A stretch of 64,000 nt of DNA from Flaccisagitta enflata (GCA_965153355.1 OZ231127.1:50778001-50842000); one strand, 5' to 3'; counted from the first letter of the stretch, positions 11,382-23,216 are shown. Made by a program: numbers and translations. Notes: a model not told the origin generated them from the sequence alone.

Positions 11382-11612
11382 GTAAATGTTAATCATTTGC
11401 TTTCCGCTCCCACTCAAATAACAGGCAATTATGCTCGATACAGGGCCCCAAGGCAGATTCTACACAGGAAGGACACTAAAATTTGTTGTAATCAGGTATT
11501 AACCCCACAAATCATGTTCGAGACTATGGAAAAAACCACATGACGTTGAACAAGTAACATGTGTAGGTATGGCTTGGAAGCTGAAATAAGCATGAAAAAG
11601 TCTCAAAATTGG
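11382..11612. repeat. Duplicated flanking DNA, left arm end
   Basis: Outside the LTR, this segment is the reverse complement of 13,310-13,538. The similarity stops near ctcaaaat. The palindrome therefore contains element plus flank and is an inverted duplication, not just two separate insertions. Confidence 0.8.
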
Positions 11613-12653
11613 CGATCGGGATTGTGGCGAGAAGCCGCCATCAGTGCTGGTGAGATCGCGCGGCGACCTAAGGGAATCGTCTTTCTCACCAACGAGTTGT
11701 ACGACAATCTTGAAACCGCGAGGTTAGGTCTTCGCTGATGCTAAATTGATGACTTCTAGTACTTCTAGTACTCTTAATTCTCTCTATTTGAATGATGTAC
11801 CATAACGTTTATTTTTAAAGCACACGCGTCAAATCAGAATTTTCTTGTCAGGTTGTGGTTGTATGGATTCCTTTCATATCAAATTATTTCCTTAAATATT
11901 AGGCGTCGGTGATTTGATAAACGATCCCTCATCGGTGGAAATTAACGCAGTATGGAAATCGAGTCGATTAGATCGCCTGAAAATTCCCGACGCCGTCGCC
12001 GAGATGCTCGTCCAGCTCCGCAAAGAATACGACCTGTGCCTTCTGACCAATGGAAACTCGATCGTTCAATCGGAAAAAATACGGGTATGTGCACATCATG
12101 CCACATGTGGTTGTTCTACCAAACACCTACTGCAATTGTTGAAAAAAAAACCCTGAACGTTTTTGTATTTTGTCGTTAATAGAGCATAGACGTTTACGAA
12201 TTGTGAGTTGGCCGAAAAACTGGAGGTTGACAACTTTCATTGTCAGTAAATGCTTGTGATTCCAATAAAGTGCTTTTGCTTCTGATTAAAATCATTGATT
12301 GTGCCACGCCTCCACTTCAGCGCACCGGAGCGGCGGCGTTTTTCGATTTGGTCGTCATATCCGGTGATCATCCTTGGGAGAAACCGGACGTGGAGATTTA
12401 CAATTATCTCGCTGGCAAGATGAATCTCGATTCGCTGGGCGATGCCGTCATGATCGGTGACAATTGGGATACCGACATTCGAGGAGGTCTCAACGCGGGC
12501 GTCAAAGCCGTCGTGTGGATTCGTCGTCCCGATACTGGTACGACGGAAGACGACGAGGAAAAACTTAACAGCTACTCGGGCCTTTGTCATAGAACGACAG
12601 ACGTACTCGCGTTACCCTCGCTGTTGAACCAGATTTACATACTGAAGCAATGA
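11613..12653 (+). CDS. NANP: NANP-like HAD phosphatase, 5' incomplete (3 putative exons)
   Basis: The encoded protein resembles N-acylneuraminate-9-phosphatase, which dephosphorylates sialic acid 9-phosphate in the cytosol during sialic acid synthesis. Exon B (11,903-12,084, donor GTATGT) encodes AVWKSSRL...AEMLVQLRKEYDLCLLTNG, containing HAD motif II (LLTNG). Exon C (12,321-12,653, acceptor TTCAG) encodes the conserved Lys region (GDHPWEKPD) and motif III/IV (VMIGDNWDTDIRGGLNAG), then stops. The B-C junction is in frame. A tentative exon A (about 11,613-11,727) reads LWREAAISAG and joins in frame through donor GTCTTC, but is weak. The first exon with the nucleophile motif DxDxT is not found; a retroelement arm occupies the DNA directly upstream. 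Either exon 1 is outside the window or the copy is broken. Confidence 0.75.
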
Positions 12654-13090
12654 AGCGATCCCATCGATCCATTCCATCCATTGAAAGGAATGCTGCGATT
12701 TTTCATCGTTGTTAACCGGTCCTTATTTCTGGACCTTTGACATCTGTCCGCCCGCCCGGGCCGTGGTACTTCACCGAACCTCGTTCCATATGAATTTCAT
12801 GATCATTTACATTTATATTTGTGTCGATAAATCTTCTTGAATCATTAACCTTAGTCATGAACGTCAAACATTATTTACGGCTGAGAGCTCTCAGCAACTT
12901 CCACGCACTCTCTCCGACCGGCAGTTGCCGACAAAAACTTCCTACATCCCCTTGGTTAGTCCTTATCGATCAAGGTGCATTTTAACTTCTTCCTTAAAGG
13001 GATGGTACTGGCTTTATGGGATTACTTTCACTGGTTTTAAGTAATGGAACGTAAATTTTGCTGCAAAAAGAATGATTTGATCCTAAGAAC
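12654..13090. other. NANP 3' flank
   Basis: Presumed 3' UTR and flank inside the loop of the large palindrome. No further coding region or known repeat is seen. Confidence 0.4.
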
Positions 13091-13094
13091 AATA

Positions 13095-13138
13095 AGACTG
13101 AATACACGGCTACTCAAGACGCGGCTAGGGGCAGTGTA
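13095..13138 (-). repeat. Fragment of the AGTCGCG hairpin repeat
   Basis: Reads aatacacggctactcaagac and gcggctaggggcagtg, the 3'-end signature of the dispersed hairpin repeat in minus orientation. Truncated on both sides. Confidence 0.45.
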
Positions 13139-13305
13139 AGATTAGGCCAATAGTCAGAGAGTACACATAGATGGGGTAGGAGCACTGGATATCGAGACTC
13201 ACTCTAGTAGTATTTTTGACCGTAGAATCGATTAGAGGGGTCAAAATAGGTAAAAAATGACCGTATCGCGGCGCGCGATGGACCTGATCGAGCATTTAGG
13301 CCATT
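13130..13305 (-). repeat. Dispersed repeat shared with the ABHD11 5' flank
   Basis: The reverse complement matches 35,965-36,150, with the shared core aatcgattctacggtcaaaa. A third, diverged copy lies at 59,415-59,525. No open frame is conserved. Confidence 0.75.
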
Positions 13306-13309
13306 TTTC

Positions 13310-13538
13310 GGTTATTTTGAGATTTTTTCATGCTTATTTGGGCTTCCAAGCCATACCTACACATGTTAAATCAACGTCATGTGGTTTTTTCCATAGTCTC
13401 GAACATGATTTGTGGGGTTAATACCTGATTACAACAAATTTTAGTGTCCTTCCTGTGTAGAATCTGCCTTGGGGCCCTGTATCGAGCATAATTGCCTGTT
13501 ATTTGAGTGGGAGCGGAAAGCAAATGATTAACATTTAC
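13310..13538. repeat. Duplicated flanking DNA, right arm end
   Basis: Reverse complement of 11,382-11,612. Ends with tttac (13,534-13,538), the candidate target duplication beside the LTR. Confidence 0.8.
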
Positions 13539-14283
13539 TGTCGAGTAACCCCGATCTCGGTCTAACTCTGTCTGCTCCTACGGCCCTGACTAACTCGGTT
13601 GAACCCCTTTGTCTCGCTACGGCGTAGATGTAACCCCGATGCAAAGAAGGTACTCGGTAATCAAGACCGAACGATGTATAATATGGCAGCGAAGTATCAA
13701 CGTCAAACGATGTAGACTGAGCAATAAAAGAGAGAAAAGGAGAAAATACTATCAATATCCGGCTAAATACTAGCGATAATGTCCGTAGGATCCTAAAAAT
13801 GTAGTAGTAATCATCAAATCTACTAAGTATGAAACGTGACCTAACGCGATATAACGGGATAAAACTGGAATCGTACGGGATAAAACGTAAGAAATACGCG
13901 ATCGAACGCAAGATGTAACGCTAGACTAACCTTTTTAGTGACAAAGTTGGTAAAAGAAGGCCCGTATGTGTGCTAAATAGATGAAATTATCAATTATTCC
14001 AGGAGGCGACATGCGTTCGTGTCAAGACAAAATGGCGGACTGAAAGAAGCCGGTCTAAAGCTTCTAGAATATTCGAAAGAATGTTCCGGAAAAAGAGTCT
14101 CGAACCGAATGGAAGGCCCTGGAACATTCTAGAAGGATCCAGGCCCAGAAACGCTCTAAAGAAATGGCGGCAAATTTGAAATAGGATCTGCGAAATTGAG
14201 ACGAAAAGAGTCAAACAAATGAGCAAAGCGAAGCAAAAAGGAAAGTGACGATCGGAGTCGGAATCATGAGGATTTCCTTTACA
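13539..14283 (-). repeat. 3' LTR of the composite element (745 bp)
   Basis: TG...CA ends; matches the 28.5-kb LTR at roughly 97-98 percent by eye. Differences include loss of one ggcggcaaat copy. Flanked outside by TTTAC. Confidence 0.75.
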
Positions 14284-14299
14284 CTCCCCCTATTTTTTG
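14284..14299 (-). promoter_or_regulatory. Polypurine tract next to the 3' LTR (copy 3)
   Basis: On the minus strand it reads caaaaaatagggggag, directly abutting the LTR. Confidence 0.6.
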
Positions 14300-17200
14300 A
14301 ACAAAATTTCAAGAATTCAAATTTGGGCAAAAAACTATAATAACGGAAGGAAAAAATCATGATTCTTTCTCGAGCGTTGGGAATGATGTCCCTGTATCGA
14401 ATAATGCCATGAGCAGATCCGAAAATTGATAAGAGAGAATCGTAAATGATGTGTATTATAAGAATAAAACAAAAATTCTAATAAGGTTCGAGACTGTACA
14501 AAAAATACTACTATACTACTATAAATAATACAATTACTCTGTTACCATTTACCTGTTACCTGTTACCTATACTTACCCAGTGCCCTAATACTTACTTGTA
14601 CCTGAAAAAGAAAAGTTAAACCAAATTTGTATGACTACTGCCATACTTTCCTGTAAAAAGAAAATTAATATTACAATTAAAGAATGTTTGCGTGAAAACT
14701 ATCTTAATACTGTCTTGGAAATGTTGTAATAGTTAATCCATCATATTACCAAAGTTATGACACATTAATACTACAAAATGTGTAATGTAATAAATTGTTA
14801 CCAAACGTGACCAAATTATCATAGTAACTTATTCATTGTCATTGCTATTCGACTACTTGAATTGATTATTCGTGATAAAACCACATTGTTGACCATTGTT
14901 AATAAAATTCAATAAATAATTCAATTGAATATTGCGTGAAATTATTAATAAAACACATCAATTGAGTAATTAATAAAACAAGTAAACACAACAATAGATC
15001 TTCTTCTTTATCTTTCGTTGCGACGAGAAGTTATTTCATATGTAGTATGTGCGCTATTATTCAATGTCCTATGGCCTATTGTATCTGGTCGTACACATAG
15101 TGTTCGTCGCGCACGGGAATCGGGAAGGGTGGGTGTGGGGGTCAAAGATGAATCCGGAAAGCGCGTGAGCTAGTCCCGGGTATTCGTAGTTAGTATTGTA
15201 ACTGTACGCGCATGAATGATTGTCCGCAACATTGAAATATTGAGTCCGACGATGAGGGAGGAAAAAGGAAAGGGGGGGGTGAACGCGGCAGGGGGTGCCG
15301 CTAGAATCGACGAAATCCATTCTCCAAGCGAAGTACTGTAACGAAACTTTGAGAAAGGTTCTAATCAGCAACCGATGAGATTGCGGCCAAAATAGCCGCC
15401 GTAGTAAATAGAGATGATGACGCGGCCCGCATGACCGCCGAAGACGGAAGAAGTGATATTGAAATTGAGCGAAAACGCGGCCGTTTGACCGCCGTTGGAC
15501 GAAACTTGACTGGTGATGAACGAAACTTGACTGGTGATGAACGAAACTTGACTGGTGATGAGCGAAACTGACTGGTGATGAGCGAAACTTTCCGTGATGA
15601 GCGAATCTTGACCGTGAAGAGAGATGAATGAATTTTGCTCGATGAATGACGACTCTTGATCGTTGAATGGTGAAATTTGACCGAAGAAGAATGTCCATGA
15701 ACTGAGGATGGGCGAAGTGATCGATGAATGATGATGAGATCCTTATTATTAGCCCGCCTGGCTGGAAATGAGTCGAGATGTATTTTCGGCTAGGCAAAGG
15801 ATTCCGGATCCTATCGACTAATCAGAGGCGACGACGACGACGGGCTTACGGATCTCGACGCTTGAAGTAGAGGAGGGATTCTTCTCGACTGAGAACCAAG
15901 ATGGCGACGGATTTGGGTAGCGAGGTGGAGGAAAGTGGAGATTCGACGGAGGATCTCCTTTTTCGACTGCGGAGGAAAGGGGGCGTCGCCGGAAACGATC
16001 GACTTCCGCTGTAACTTCCGGTTTACGAGATTGTTGATTGTGAGAGAACGGGTTGGCGTAGAGAGTAAAGTGACCCCTCTATCGAATTCCCAGGGGATGA
16101 GTAGTGTATTGGAATACATAATGGGGTTGATAGATGCCCAATAGGAAATTTGGCGTTAAGGTCATCAGAAAATAAGAAGGATATAGTCTATAAGCGAATT
16201 TTCCAGAGAACGGAAGTGCGGCGGGAAATAATCGAATCGAACGAAGAGAGAGAGTCTCGACCGCTACCAGAGGAGAAAAAGAAGAAACGATGAAGGAAGG
16301 TTGCGGTCGCGTAGACCGCCGATGAGGAAGTGATAGGACATAACGAATCAGTTTTCTGAAGCCGAGTAAATGTTTGTTGTTTGTGTTGTTTAAGTATTGG
16401 TGATAGTTTATTGTACATTTATATAACATAACCGACAATGACTGAAGGCGCGGCCCGCATGACCGCCAATAAACGAAGGTGTGGCCCGCATGACCGCTGA
16501 TGTCTGAAGGAGCAGCCCGCATGACCGCAGATGTATGAAGGTGCAGCCCGCATGACTGCTAATGACAAAGGTGTGGCCCTCATGACCACTGATAAGGAAT
16601 GGAAAGTTTTGTTGTATGAACAGCTGCCGTTGATAAGAAATCTTCCGTATGAACAAAATTAGATGTTGATTGTGTTGTCAATATTTTGTAAATTCATTGC
16701 CATTGATAAAGGTTTGTTGTCATTGTATTGTTGTTTGTTGAGCATTCTTTCACCGAAGTCCAGGAATTGAAGTCGAATCCACATCCGAAGAAGATCACGG
16801 GCTAGCTACTTCCCGTGACTGCTACTTCCGCTTCTCCGTCCTTCACTCCATCTCCACCGCGCCACCACTTACAGCACGCGTTAACCGTAATGATGAATCG
16901 ATGTCGATTGAACTAGCGATTGAGCGAATGAATGTTTGTTGACGTGATTTTGTCATGAGTTATTGTAGAATGATTGTTAATCAATAGTTGTAGCGGAGGT
17001 TTGTTAATGTAAGTAGTAATTGTTGATAAGTAGTTGGCAGCTTGAGTAGTGATGATGACTGATCATTGTTGTAGAGATAAAAGTTTGTAAGCAGGTATTG
17101 GTGATGTATGATCGAGTGAGTTACGAAACAGTTAGCCAAAAATGACTACTAATTAAGTTAGTAGATATGTCCCCAATTATGCAAGTTCTTTAAGGAGAGA

Positions 17201-18077
17201 AGGGCCGGACCTAGTGAGGGTGCCCATAGAAAGGGACCTCAAAAGACGCATGCCGCAATCTCTCGAAATGATCTGACCTTATAGTTAACTTAATTTAAAT
17301 TGATTCAGAAGTTCTTGGCTTCCGTTGGAGAAGCTACCTTAGCTCCCCCCGTGTTTGCTTCATCAGTAGATTCATTGAGTTTGTAAGAGTGAATGTTTTT
17401 TGAGTTTTCAAATTTGTCCATCTGATCCTACTTAAATATCAACTTAACTTAATTCAACTTTATTATTGATGTTCAGGAATTAAACCCAGATTCACTTCCA
17501 GAAGATGTCAGGCTCGCGACTTCCTTCAATCCCCTTCTTCCATTTCACTGCTTTTCATTCCACCTCCTCCGCATAACCACTTCCGGTTTCAGGATTCCGT
17601 AATGATAATTTGGCGTAGGTTGAGCATCAATAATCTAGTATTTGAAGTTTTATTTATGTATTATTAGATTATATTGTCATTTATTATGGTGTAACTGTGA
17701 GTTGTTTCTCTCAATGGTCAAATTGTATAAGTGTCTATGAGATCCTCAGTCCAATGTTGTCCCCCAAGACGAACATGATATGTCTGGGCACACATGTCCA
17801 CTTTTCAATGAACTGTCTAAAGAGTGACTTCCGGTATCACTATCCGGCTGTCGTTGTCACAAAAAGAGTTGCAACTCTTTCTTGAAAGTTTGAAATTTCC
17901 GAGGCAATTTGATTCGTTTGTTATCTATCTCGATTCTCTCACTCGATACTCAATTCGAATAGTCTCTCCAGTGTCAGGTTGGCTGGGCCCTAGCCATTTT
18001 GTTTTGACCTGATTGTAAGAGCTATCTGTAAATTTTTAATGGAACTTGATCATATGCAACTTGAGTTCCAAAATTAG
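14300..18077 (-). mobile_element. Non-coding 3' region of retroelement copy 3
   Basis: Reverse complement of about 6,850-10,612. It contains the 21-bp block (15,490-15,730) and the 33-bp block (16,430-16,590) and no supported gene. Confidence 0.7.
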
Positions 18078-18201
18078 ATTCTTCAAGTTGTTCTTCAAGT
18101 TGTTCTTCAAGTTGTTCTTCAAGTTGTTCTTCAAGTTGTTCTTCAAGTTGTTCTTCAAGTTGTTCTTCAAGTTGTTCTTCAAGTTGTTCTTCAAGTTCTT
18201 C
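18078..18201 (-). repeat. 12-bp minisatellite (gaacaacttgaa), copy 3
   Basis: About 9 full 12-bp units plus one 9-bp unit at the end nearest ORF2, a feature shared with copy 1 but not copy 2. Confidence 0.9.
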
Positions 18202-18262
18202 AACTTCCACGTAAAATTTCAAAACATTCAGTTCTGGATTCCACTGACTTGTGACGGAGGAT

Positions 18263-19672
18263 TCATCCTGGGGTCCGGGTTGGTGGTGCTGGGAGGCGGC
18301 GGGACTTGAGTTCCTGGCCTTGAGACCTCAGACTACTGACCCTGCTGATTAGGCCCCTGGCCCCATTGTTGCCAGCCATGAGGGGCTGCGGCTGCGGGGC
18401 TGCTTGGCCCCAGCCTTGAGGTGTGGCAGGTGCACCACCTTGAGGCTGTTGGTACCAGCCTTGTGGCGCTTGCACCGGAGTGGCACCGCCTTGCGCCTGA
18501 GGTGAATTGGTCGTTGGTGGTTGCGAAGGGGCAGCCGCTTGTGGATCACCGCCCACGTTCGGCATCTGCTGTTGCATGCGTTGCAAATTTTGAGCATGTT
18601 GTTGCATGGTAAGATCGGCATAATAATGATTTCCTTGAGAATGGTAGTATTTGGCCCACGCAAGACTATAGTCAGATTGTAATTGTGGCACATGAGGAGG
18701 GTGAGGAGTGGGTGGCAGTGGTGGATGATGTGAAGATGAATGTCCGACTGAAACTCTTGGATTTAGCATATGTGGAGTGTAAGGGGTGGGCCTCAATAGC
18801 TGACGGCGTGATGATTGGGTCGGACCCCTTGAGGAATGTAACCAAGCAGAGGCTAGCGTAGATGGGGTGGGGGTGGGTAGCAATGGCTGACGGCGTAATG
18901 ATCCAGCCAAACCCCTTGTGGAGTGTAACCAAGCTGAAGATAGCGTGGATGGAGTGGGGGTGGGTAGCAATGGCTGACGGTGTGATGATCCAGCCAAACC
19001 CCTTGTGGAATGTAACCAAGCTGAAGATATTGTGGATGGAGTGGAAGTGGGTAGCAATGGTTGGGCGGTGTGTGGACAATGTTTATCAAGTTTTATCTTT
19101 TTGTTTTGAGTTCTCTCGCTCTCGGAGGGTAGTATCTCGTGAGACTGATGTCCTTTGTTGTAACTTTGGGGACGAGGAGAAGAGTGGGTTGGTTGGGGTG
19201 GGTTGGTTGGTTGGGGCTGATGAGGAGGAGGATGATTTTGAAAGGTAGGAAGGGAAGGATAGGCCGGTGTGTTCATGCTTGGGAATCTAGGTGGTGGGTA
19301 GGTGGACGGATAAAATATGAGCGGTTGAACCTTGGCATTCTGAATGGGGGTGTTGGGTGGTAAGGTTGTGGCGGGAATGACGTTAACCCTCTGAGGGGTT
19401 GGAGGAAGTGTAAAGGTTGGGTTCAGGAGGGCTTGAACTGAGGTGGGTTTTCTGTCTGGCCGGTAGAGATTTGGTCTAGTCTGAGTTGGGTTAGCTGAAA
19501 CGATGAGTGGTTGATGTTGTTCTACTGCCTGGGTTAGTTCGGCTGAATGAATGCTAGCTGCGGCTTCCACCCAATTTTCCGTGTTTTTACTCCTTTCGTG
19601 ATTCTTTATGACTGCCCGCACATATTCAAGCATATCTTCCTCTGGCTTTTCTAGCTTTTCCATATCTGTCAA
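18263..19672 (-). CDS. Retroelement ORF2 (copy 3)
   Basis: Open frame of 469 residues, nearly identical to the copy 2 ORF2: helical charged N-terminus, proline-rich region, three 29-residue repeats, DYSLAWAKYY motif and a Gln/Gly-rich tail. It differs mainly in the second and third 29-residue repeats (HSTRGLAGSL, LASAW), where it agrees with copy 1. It continues the frame of ORF1 after one TAG. In all copies the frame ends in Arg/Ser/Pro-rich residues, while the overlapping frame near the end would read PHGWQQWGQG, more like a natural FUBP-type tail. A small frameshift before the copies arose is therefore likely. No catalytic domain. Confidence 0.65.
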   Translation of the reverse strand: MTDMEKLEKPEEDMLEYVRAVIKNHERSKNTENWVEAAASIHSAELTQAVEQHQPLIVSANPTQTRPNLYRPDRKPTSVQALLNPTFTLPPTPQRVNVIPATTLPPNTPIQNAKVQPLIFYPSTYPPPRFPSMNTPAYPSLPTFQNHPPPHQPQPTNPPQPTHSSPRPQSYNKGHQSHEILPSESERTQNKKIKLDKHCPHTAQPLLPTSTPSTISSAWLHSTRGLAGSSHRQPLLPTPTPSTLSSAWLHSTRGLAGSLRRQPLLPTPTPSTLASAWLHSSRGPTQSSRRQLLRPTPYTPHMLNPRVSVGHSSSHHPPLPPTPHPPHVPQLQSDYSLAWAKYYHSQGNHYYADLTMQQHAQNLQRMQQQMPNVGGDPQAAAPSQPPTTNSPQAQGGATPVQAPQGWYQQPQGGAPATPQGWGQAAPQPQPLMAGNNGARGLISRVSSLRSQGQELKSRRLPAPPTRTPG

Positions 19673-19705
19673 GAGCTGTTTGTATTCCTCATGAATCCTA
19701 TCGTT

Positions 19706-21091
19706 CTATAACTTTAGCCGTTTCTCTAAGGCTAGTTTCTTGTCAATAAGCTCATCAACTCTTTTTTGTAGTAAGGCGCGTTTTTCCTCGACTGATTGTC
19801 CAGGAGAAAGGGGGAATTCCACCACCTTTTCGGTTTGAACGGCTGGGTTTTGACGTGATTCTTGTAGAGAGTTTTGATGGACTACTTGCGAAAGTTTGGA
19901 TTCTTCCGGGTCGATGGCTGATTTGTAGAGCGAGTGAGAAGCCGACGAGGCAATTGATTGGGTCTCGGCGATCGAAGGAGCGGCGACGGGCGGGGCATTG
20001 GCGATGAAAAGAGTGCAAGGTTGATATTCTTGTGTTGAATTGGTTTGGACTAGTCTGGAGTCATGTTGTTCGGGTTTGACGGTGTTGTGATTGTTCAGCC
20101 GTGGTTTGGTCGGTGTTGAAGTTTGGAAAGAACCAGATGGTTCTGGTAGGTTTGATGGCTGGGGTGGTTGAGTTGGTTGGGTTTGAGATGGTAATACTGA
20201 TTTGTTGAAGGGAGGGGTAGGTGGCAATGAGAAAGTAAAGGTGGAATTGACTCGTTCTGGGGTAGGAGGTCTGTCTGGACGATAGTTTGTGGGTTGAGCT
20301 TGTCTTTGTGTAAAAGAGTAAGTTTGTGGGTTAGGTTGATTGGCTGACTGAGCCAGCTTGGCTGAATGGGTGAGGTAATTGTTAGGATGGGTGCTTGGAT
20401 TGGGTGAGTGAGCAGCAGAAACAGTTGGCACCTGGTCATCTGTTTGTTTTCTTTTGTTGCTTGATCTTTTGACCGTTTTCAAGGTATCAAAGGAGTCATT
20501 GCCTTTGTTGTTGCCACTGCCATCGCCGCCATCATCCTCACTGCTCGTGCTCAGTAGGTCCATTTGGTTCTTGAGTTGTTGACATTTGTAATGAAAATTC
20601 TTCCTTCGTTCATTGCATTGTTCCTCGAAGGCTAATGATTCGGCTAGAGTGTCATTGTATTCTCTTTGCAAAAGCGCATATGCTCCAGTGTCCAAGGGTT
20701 TTGGTGACTCTGAGAATTCGATGATCTTTTCTGTGACTATGCTGGGTGGCTTTTTGGAATCAACCAGCACATTTTCTCCAGAGTAGGCTGGGTGATTTTT
20801 CAATGCGCAATACACTCTTTCCAGGGCATACTCAATTTTTTCCTTTATCGCAAGTGGAAAGCTCGACGACTGATAAAAAACAAATTTCCATGTTCTTTCA
20901 ACCTGCAGTTTTGCTTGATTTGCTATAAAAATGCGTGCGTAAGTGTTGTTACATTTCCTAGCCTTAGCATAATTGTTTAGAAAGGTGGCCCATGCTTTCG
21001 TCAATTTGTCTACTAATGTCTTTGCACGTTGCAGATCTGATCTAGTATCTGGATCGTAGTACATCTGGGTCCCAGGGGATAGGCCGGGCAT
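19706..21091 (-). CDS. Retroelement ORF1 (complete copy, 461 aa)
   Basis: This is the only complete ORF1. Residues 1-190 are mostly helical and charged (DLQRAKTLVDKLTKAWATFL and following), with scattered Cys (KCNNTY, ERVYCAL, EEQCNERR, HYKCQQL) that do not form a recognisable CCHC knuckle. An acidic Ser/Asp patch, a basic KRSSNKRK patch and a Pro/Gln/Thr-rich region of about 200 residues follow, ending in a coiled coil. The Met at 21,091 begins MPGLSP and has A at -3. The frame ends at TAG, and the coiled-coil pattern resumes right after it, so ORF1 and ORF2 look like one ancestral protein of about 940 residues. Product unknown; a structural Gag-like role is only a guess from its position. 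Confidence 0.6.
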   Translation of the reverse strand: MPGLSPGTQMYYDPDTRSDLQRAKTLVDKLTKAWATFLNNYAKARKCNNTYARIFIANQAKLQVERTWKFVFYQSSSFPLAIKEKIEYALERVYCALKNHPAYSGENVLVDSKKPPSIVTEKIIEFSESPKPLDTGAYALLQREYNDTLAESLAFEEQCNERRKNFHYKCQQLKNQMDLLSTSSEDDGGDGSGNNKGNDSFDTLKTVKRSSNKRKQTDDQVPTVSAAHSPNPSTHPNNYLTHSAKLAQSANQPNPQTYSFTQRQAQPTNYRPDRPPTPERVNSTFTFSLPPTPPFNKSVLPSQTQPTQPPQPSNLPEPSGSFQTSTPTKPRLNNHNTVKPEQHDSRLVQTNSTQEYQPCTLFIANAPPVAAPSIAETQSIASSASHSLYKSAIDPEESKLSQVVHQNSLQESRQNPAVQTEKVVEFPLSPGQSVEEKRALLQKRVDELIDKKLALEKRLKL

Positions 21092-22629
21092 TTTGACTGT
21101 TCAGGATATTTTTTATTTTTGTACTGAGGTTTGTTTTTTTTTTGCGTATGGGAAGAATCAATGGATTAGCAGACTGACTGACTCGATTAATTAGTCTGTA
21201 TTAAATTCATGAATATTTCCCTCTTGTTCGATTAGAATTGTTTTTCAGATATCAATAAGTTTAATGTATGCCTCAACGACTTTTTGCTATGTGAAGCACT
21301 CAAACAGAATATTCGAGTTTTGTTGTGTGAAACACCCAAACGGGATCGGGCGTCGAAGTCGAGATTTGGCTCATTTTCTCTGAATCGTGAATATTTCTTT
21401 TTCTTCAGTCAGCTAATTCCGATCCGCGCGGACGATGATATCGAGTGGGAAAAGAGGGGGGGGGAACTTTTTCTCTTCTTTAGAAACTTCACATTTTTCC
21501 TCAATCACGATCGGGCGCTGGCCCACCGTTCATTTTAGTTAAATCGTGTCAACTGATTCTTTTTAACTTTTTTTTTTTTTTTTTTGAACTATCTAAATAT
21601 CTAAATAGAGCTGATGGGTTCGTTCGATTTCTATCTTGGTCATAGAAGGGGCCGTGCTTGACAAAGCTCCCATAAAAGGGTTTTGAAAAGCCTCAGACCT
21701 CGCGCTCTATTTGATTATCTTTCTCGTTTTCTTTTTCTTTCTCTCTCCTTCTTTTTCTGTCTTTTATTTTCTTTCACTTTCTTTTTCTTGCTTTTATCTT
21801 TCTCTCTCTTCTTCGATGATGCCGATGACGGTGAAGGAGGATAATGACGATGACGACGAGGGGTGATGACAATGATGAAGATGAGGATCCTTGACGCTTC
21901 ACGGAACAACCGATAAAGAAATCTTTTCTTTTTATTCTCTGTTTACTCTCTCTTCACATCTTACTTTCTATCTTTCTTTCTTTCTATCATTTTCTCCCTC
22001 TTTTTCTACCTTTATCTTTCTATCTTTTTTTTATCTTTTTTCTGTTCTTTTCTTTTCCAGTTTTTTGGTGACTAGAATGATGGCGATAACGATGACGATG
22101 ACGCGACGAAGACAATGATGATCTCCGGCGCTTTTCTTCTATTGGTGAGTTACGATAATTCTTTGTCGCCCAATCGCGGGAGATGAGGGAAGAAGGTTCG
22201 AGGACACTTAGTTTTAGGTGAGAGCGTTCGTGGGCTACGGGAGTCGGTGAATCATAGTTGATCAAGAAGCAATAATGTTTCTCTGTGACTGAGACGAGAT
22301 TAGTCTTGTTTTCCTTTGGCGGGGACTCGTCATTGTTAAATTCATCGAATCTTTGGTCCCTAAGACTATCGAAGTTTTTGTTGCTGATCGAGTTACGATT
22401 TACGATTTTCGTTTGCTTTGGGGCAGGGGCATTTTCGAATTTGGAGGTCTAAGGCTTTAGATGAAGGAAAAAAAAAAAAAAAAAATTTCTTTTGAAAAAT
22501 TCTCTAAGTTTTTTGGCTAAAAATAAAAAATCGGGCGGCTATCATCTAGTATCCGGGATTGAGTAAAACTGTTTTATCAAAGACGCATGATGAAAAAGCT
22601 CAATTGAAATTGACATGATCTAAAACAAC
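21092..22629. other. Low-complexity interior of the composite element
   Basis: AT-rich and pyrimidine-rich DNA with poly-T (21,568-21,586) and poly-A (22,467-22,485) runs, CTTT tracts (21,715-21,810 and 21,920-22,060) and GATGA-rich stretches. It should hold the 5' leader of ORF1. No supported gene. Confidence 0.45.
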
Positions 22630-23003
22630 TAACGTCACCCCTCACCCTAACCTAACTGCACCCTAACCTACCACCTACCCTGACCCGTCTAACCCCAACC
22701 CCACCCCTAACCCTAACCCCACCCCTAACCCCAGTCCTAACCCCAACCCCAGTCCTAACCTAACACCAATCTTAACCCTAACCCTTGTCCTAAACCTACC
22801 CTAACCTAACCCCACCTAAACCCACCCTAACCCTAACCCATCTAACCCTACTCCTAACCTAACCCTAACTCACCTAACCCCAACCCAACTCCTAACCCTA
22901 ACCCCACCCTAACCCTAACCCTAACCCTCCTAATCCTTACCTAACCTCACTACTAACCCTAACCCAACTCCTAACCCTAACCCCACCCCTAACCCTAAAC
23001 ATA
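22630..23003 (+). repeat. Degenerate telomere-like CCCTAA tract
   Basis: Dense but irregular ccctaa and cctaacccc units over about 370 bp, with many variant spacers. This is interstitial, as unrelated sequence lies on both sides. It ends about 215 bp before the non-LTR element monomers. Confidence 0.85.
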
Positions 23004-23216
23004 AACAGTGTATAAAGAACGTCAATAACCTTCGTCGAGCTCGCCCGAGTCCTACAGAAACACAAGGCTACTGTCTTCGCCTCTGAAAACCTCAATCCCG
23101 GATTCTAGATGATTGCCATCGGGCATAATGTCCCCAGGAAACACGAGGCACGCGTTTTTAAACACGTAACCCGTGAGCCAATGGAGTGACAATTAATGTC
23201 AATAAAGCCAGATTCT

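Noticed and set aside
1-20650. Whole palindrome as a simple amplification or assembly artefact
   Set aside because: The arms differ by substitutions, a 10-bp indel and minisatellite lengths, so they are not mirror copies of one molecule, though long-read confirmation is still desirable.
22630-23003. True chromosome end
   Set aside because: The CCCTAA tract is degenerate and has complex unique DNA and genes on both sides.
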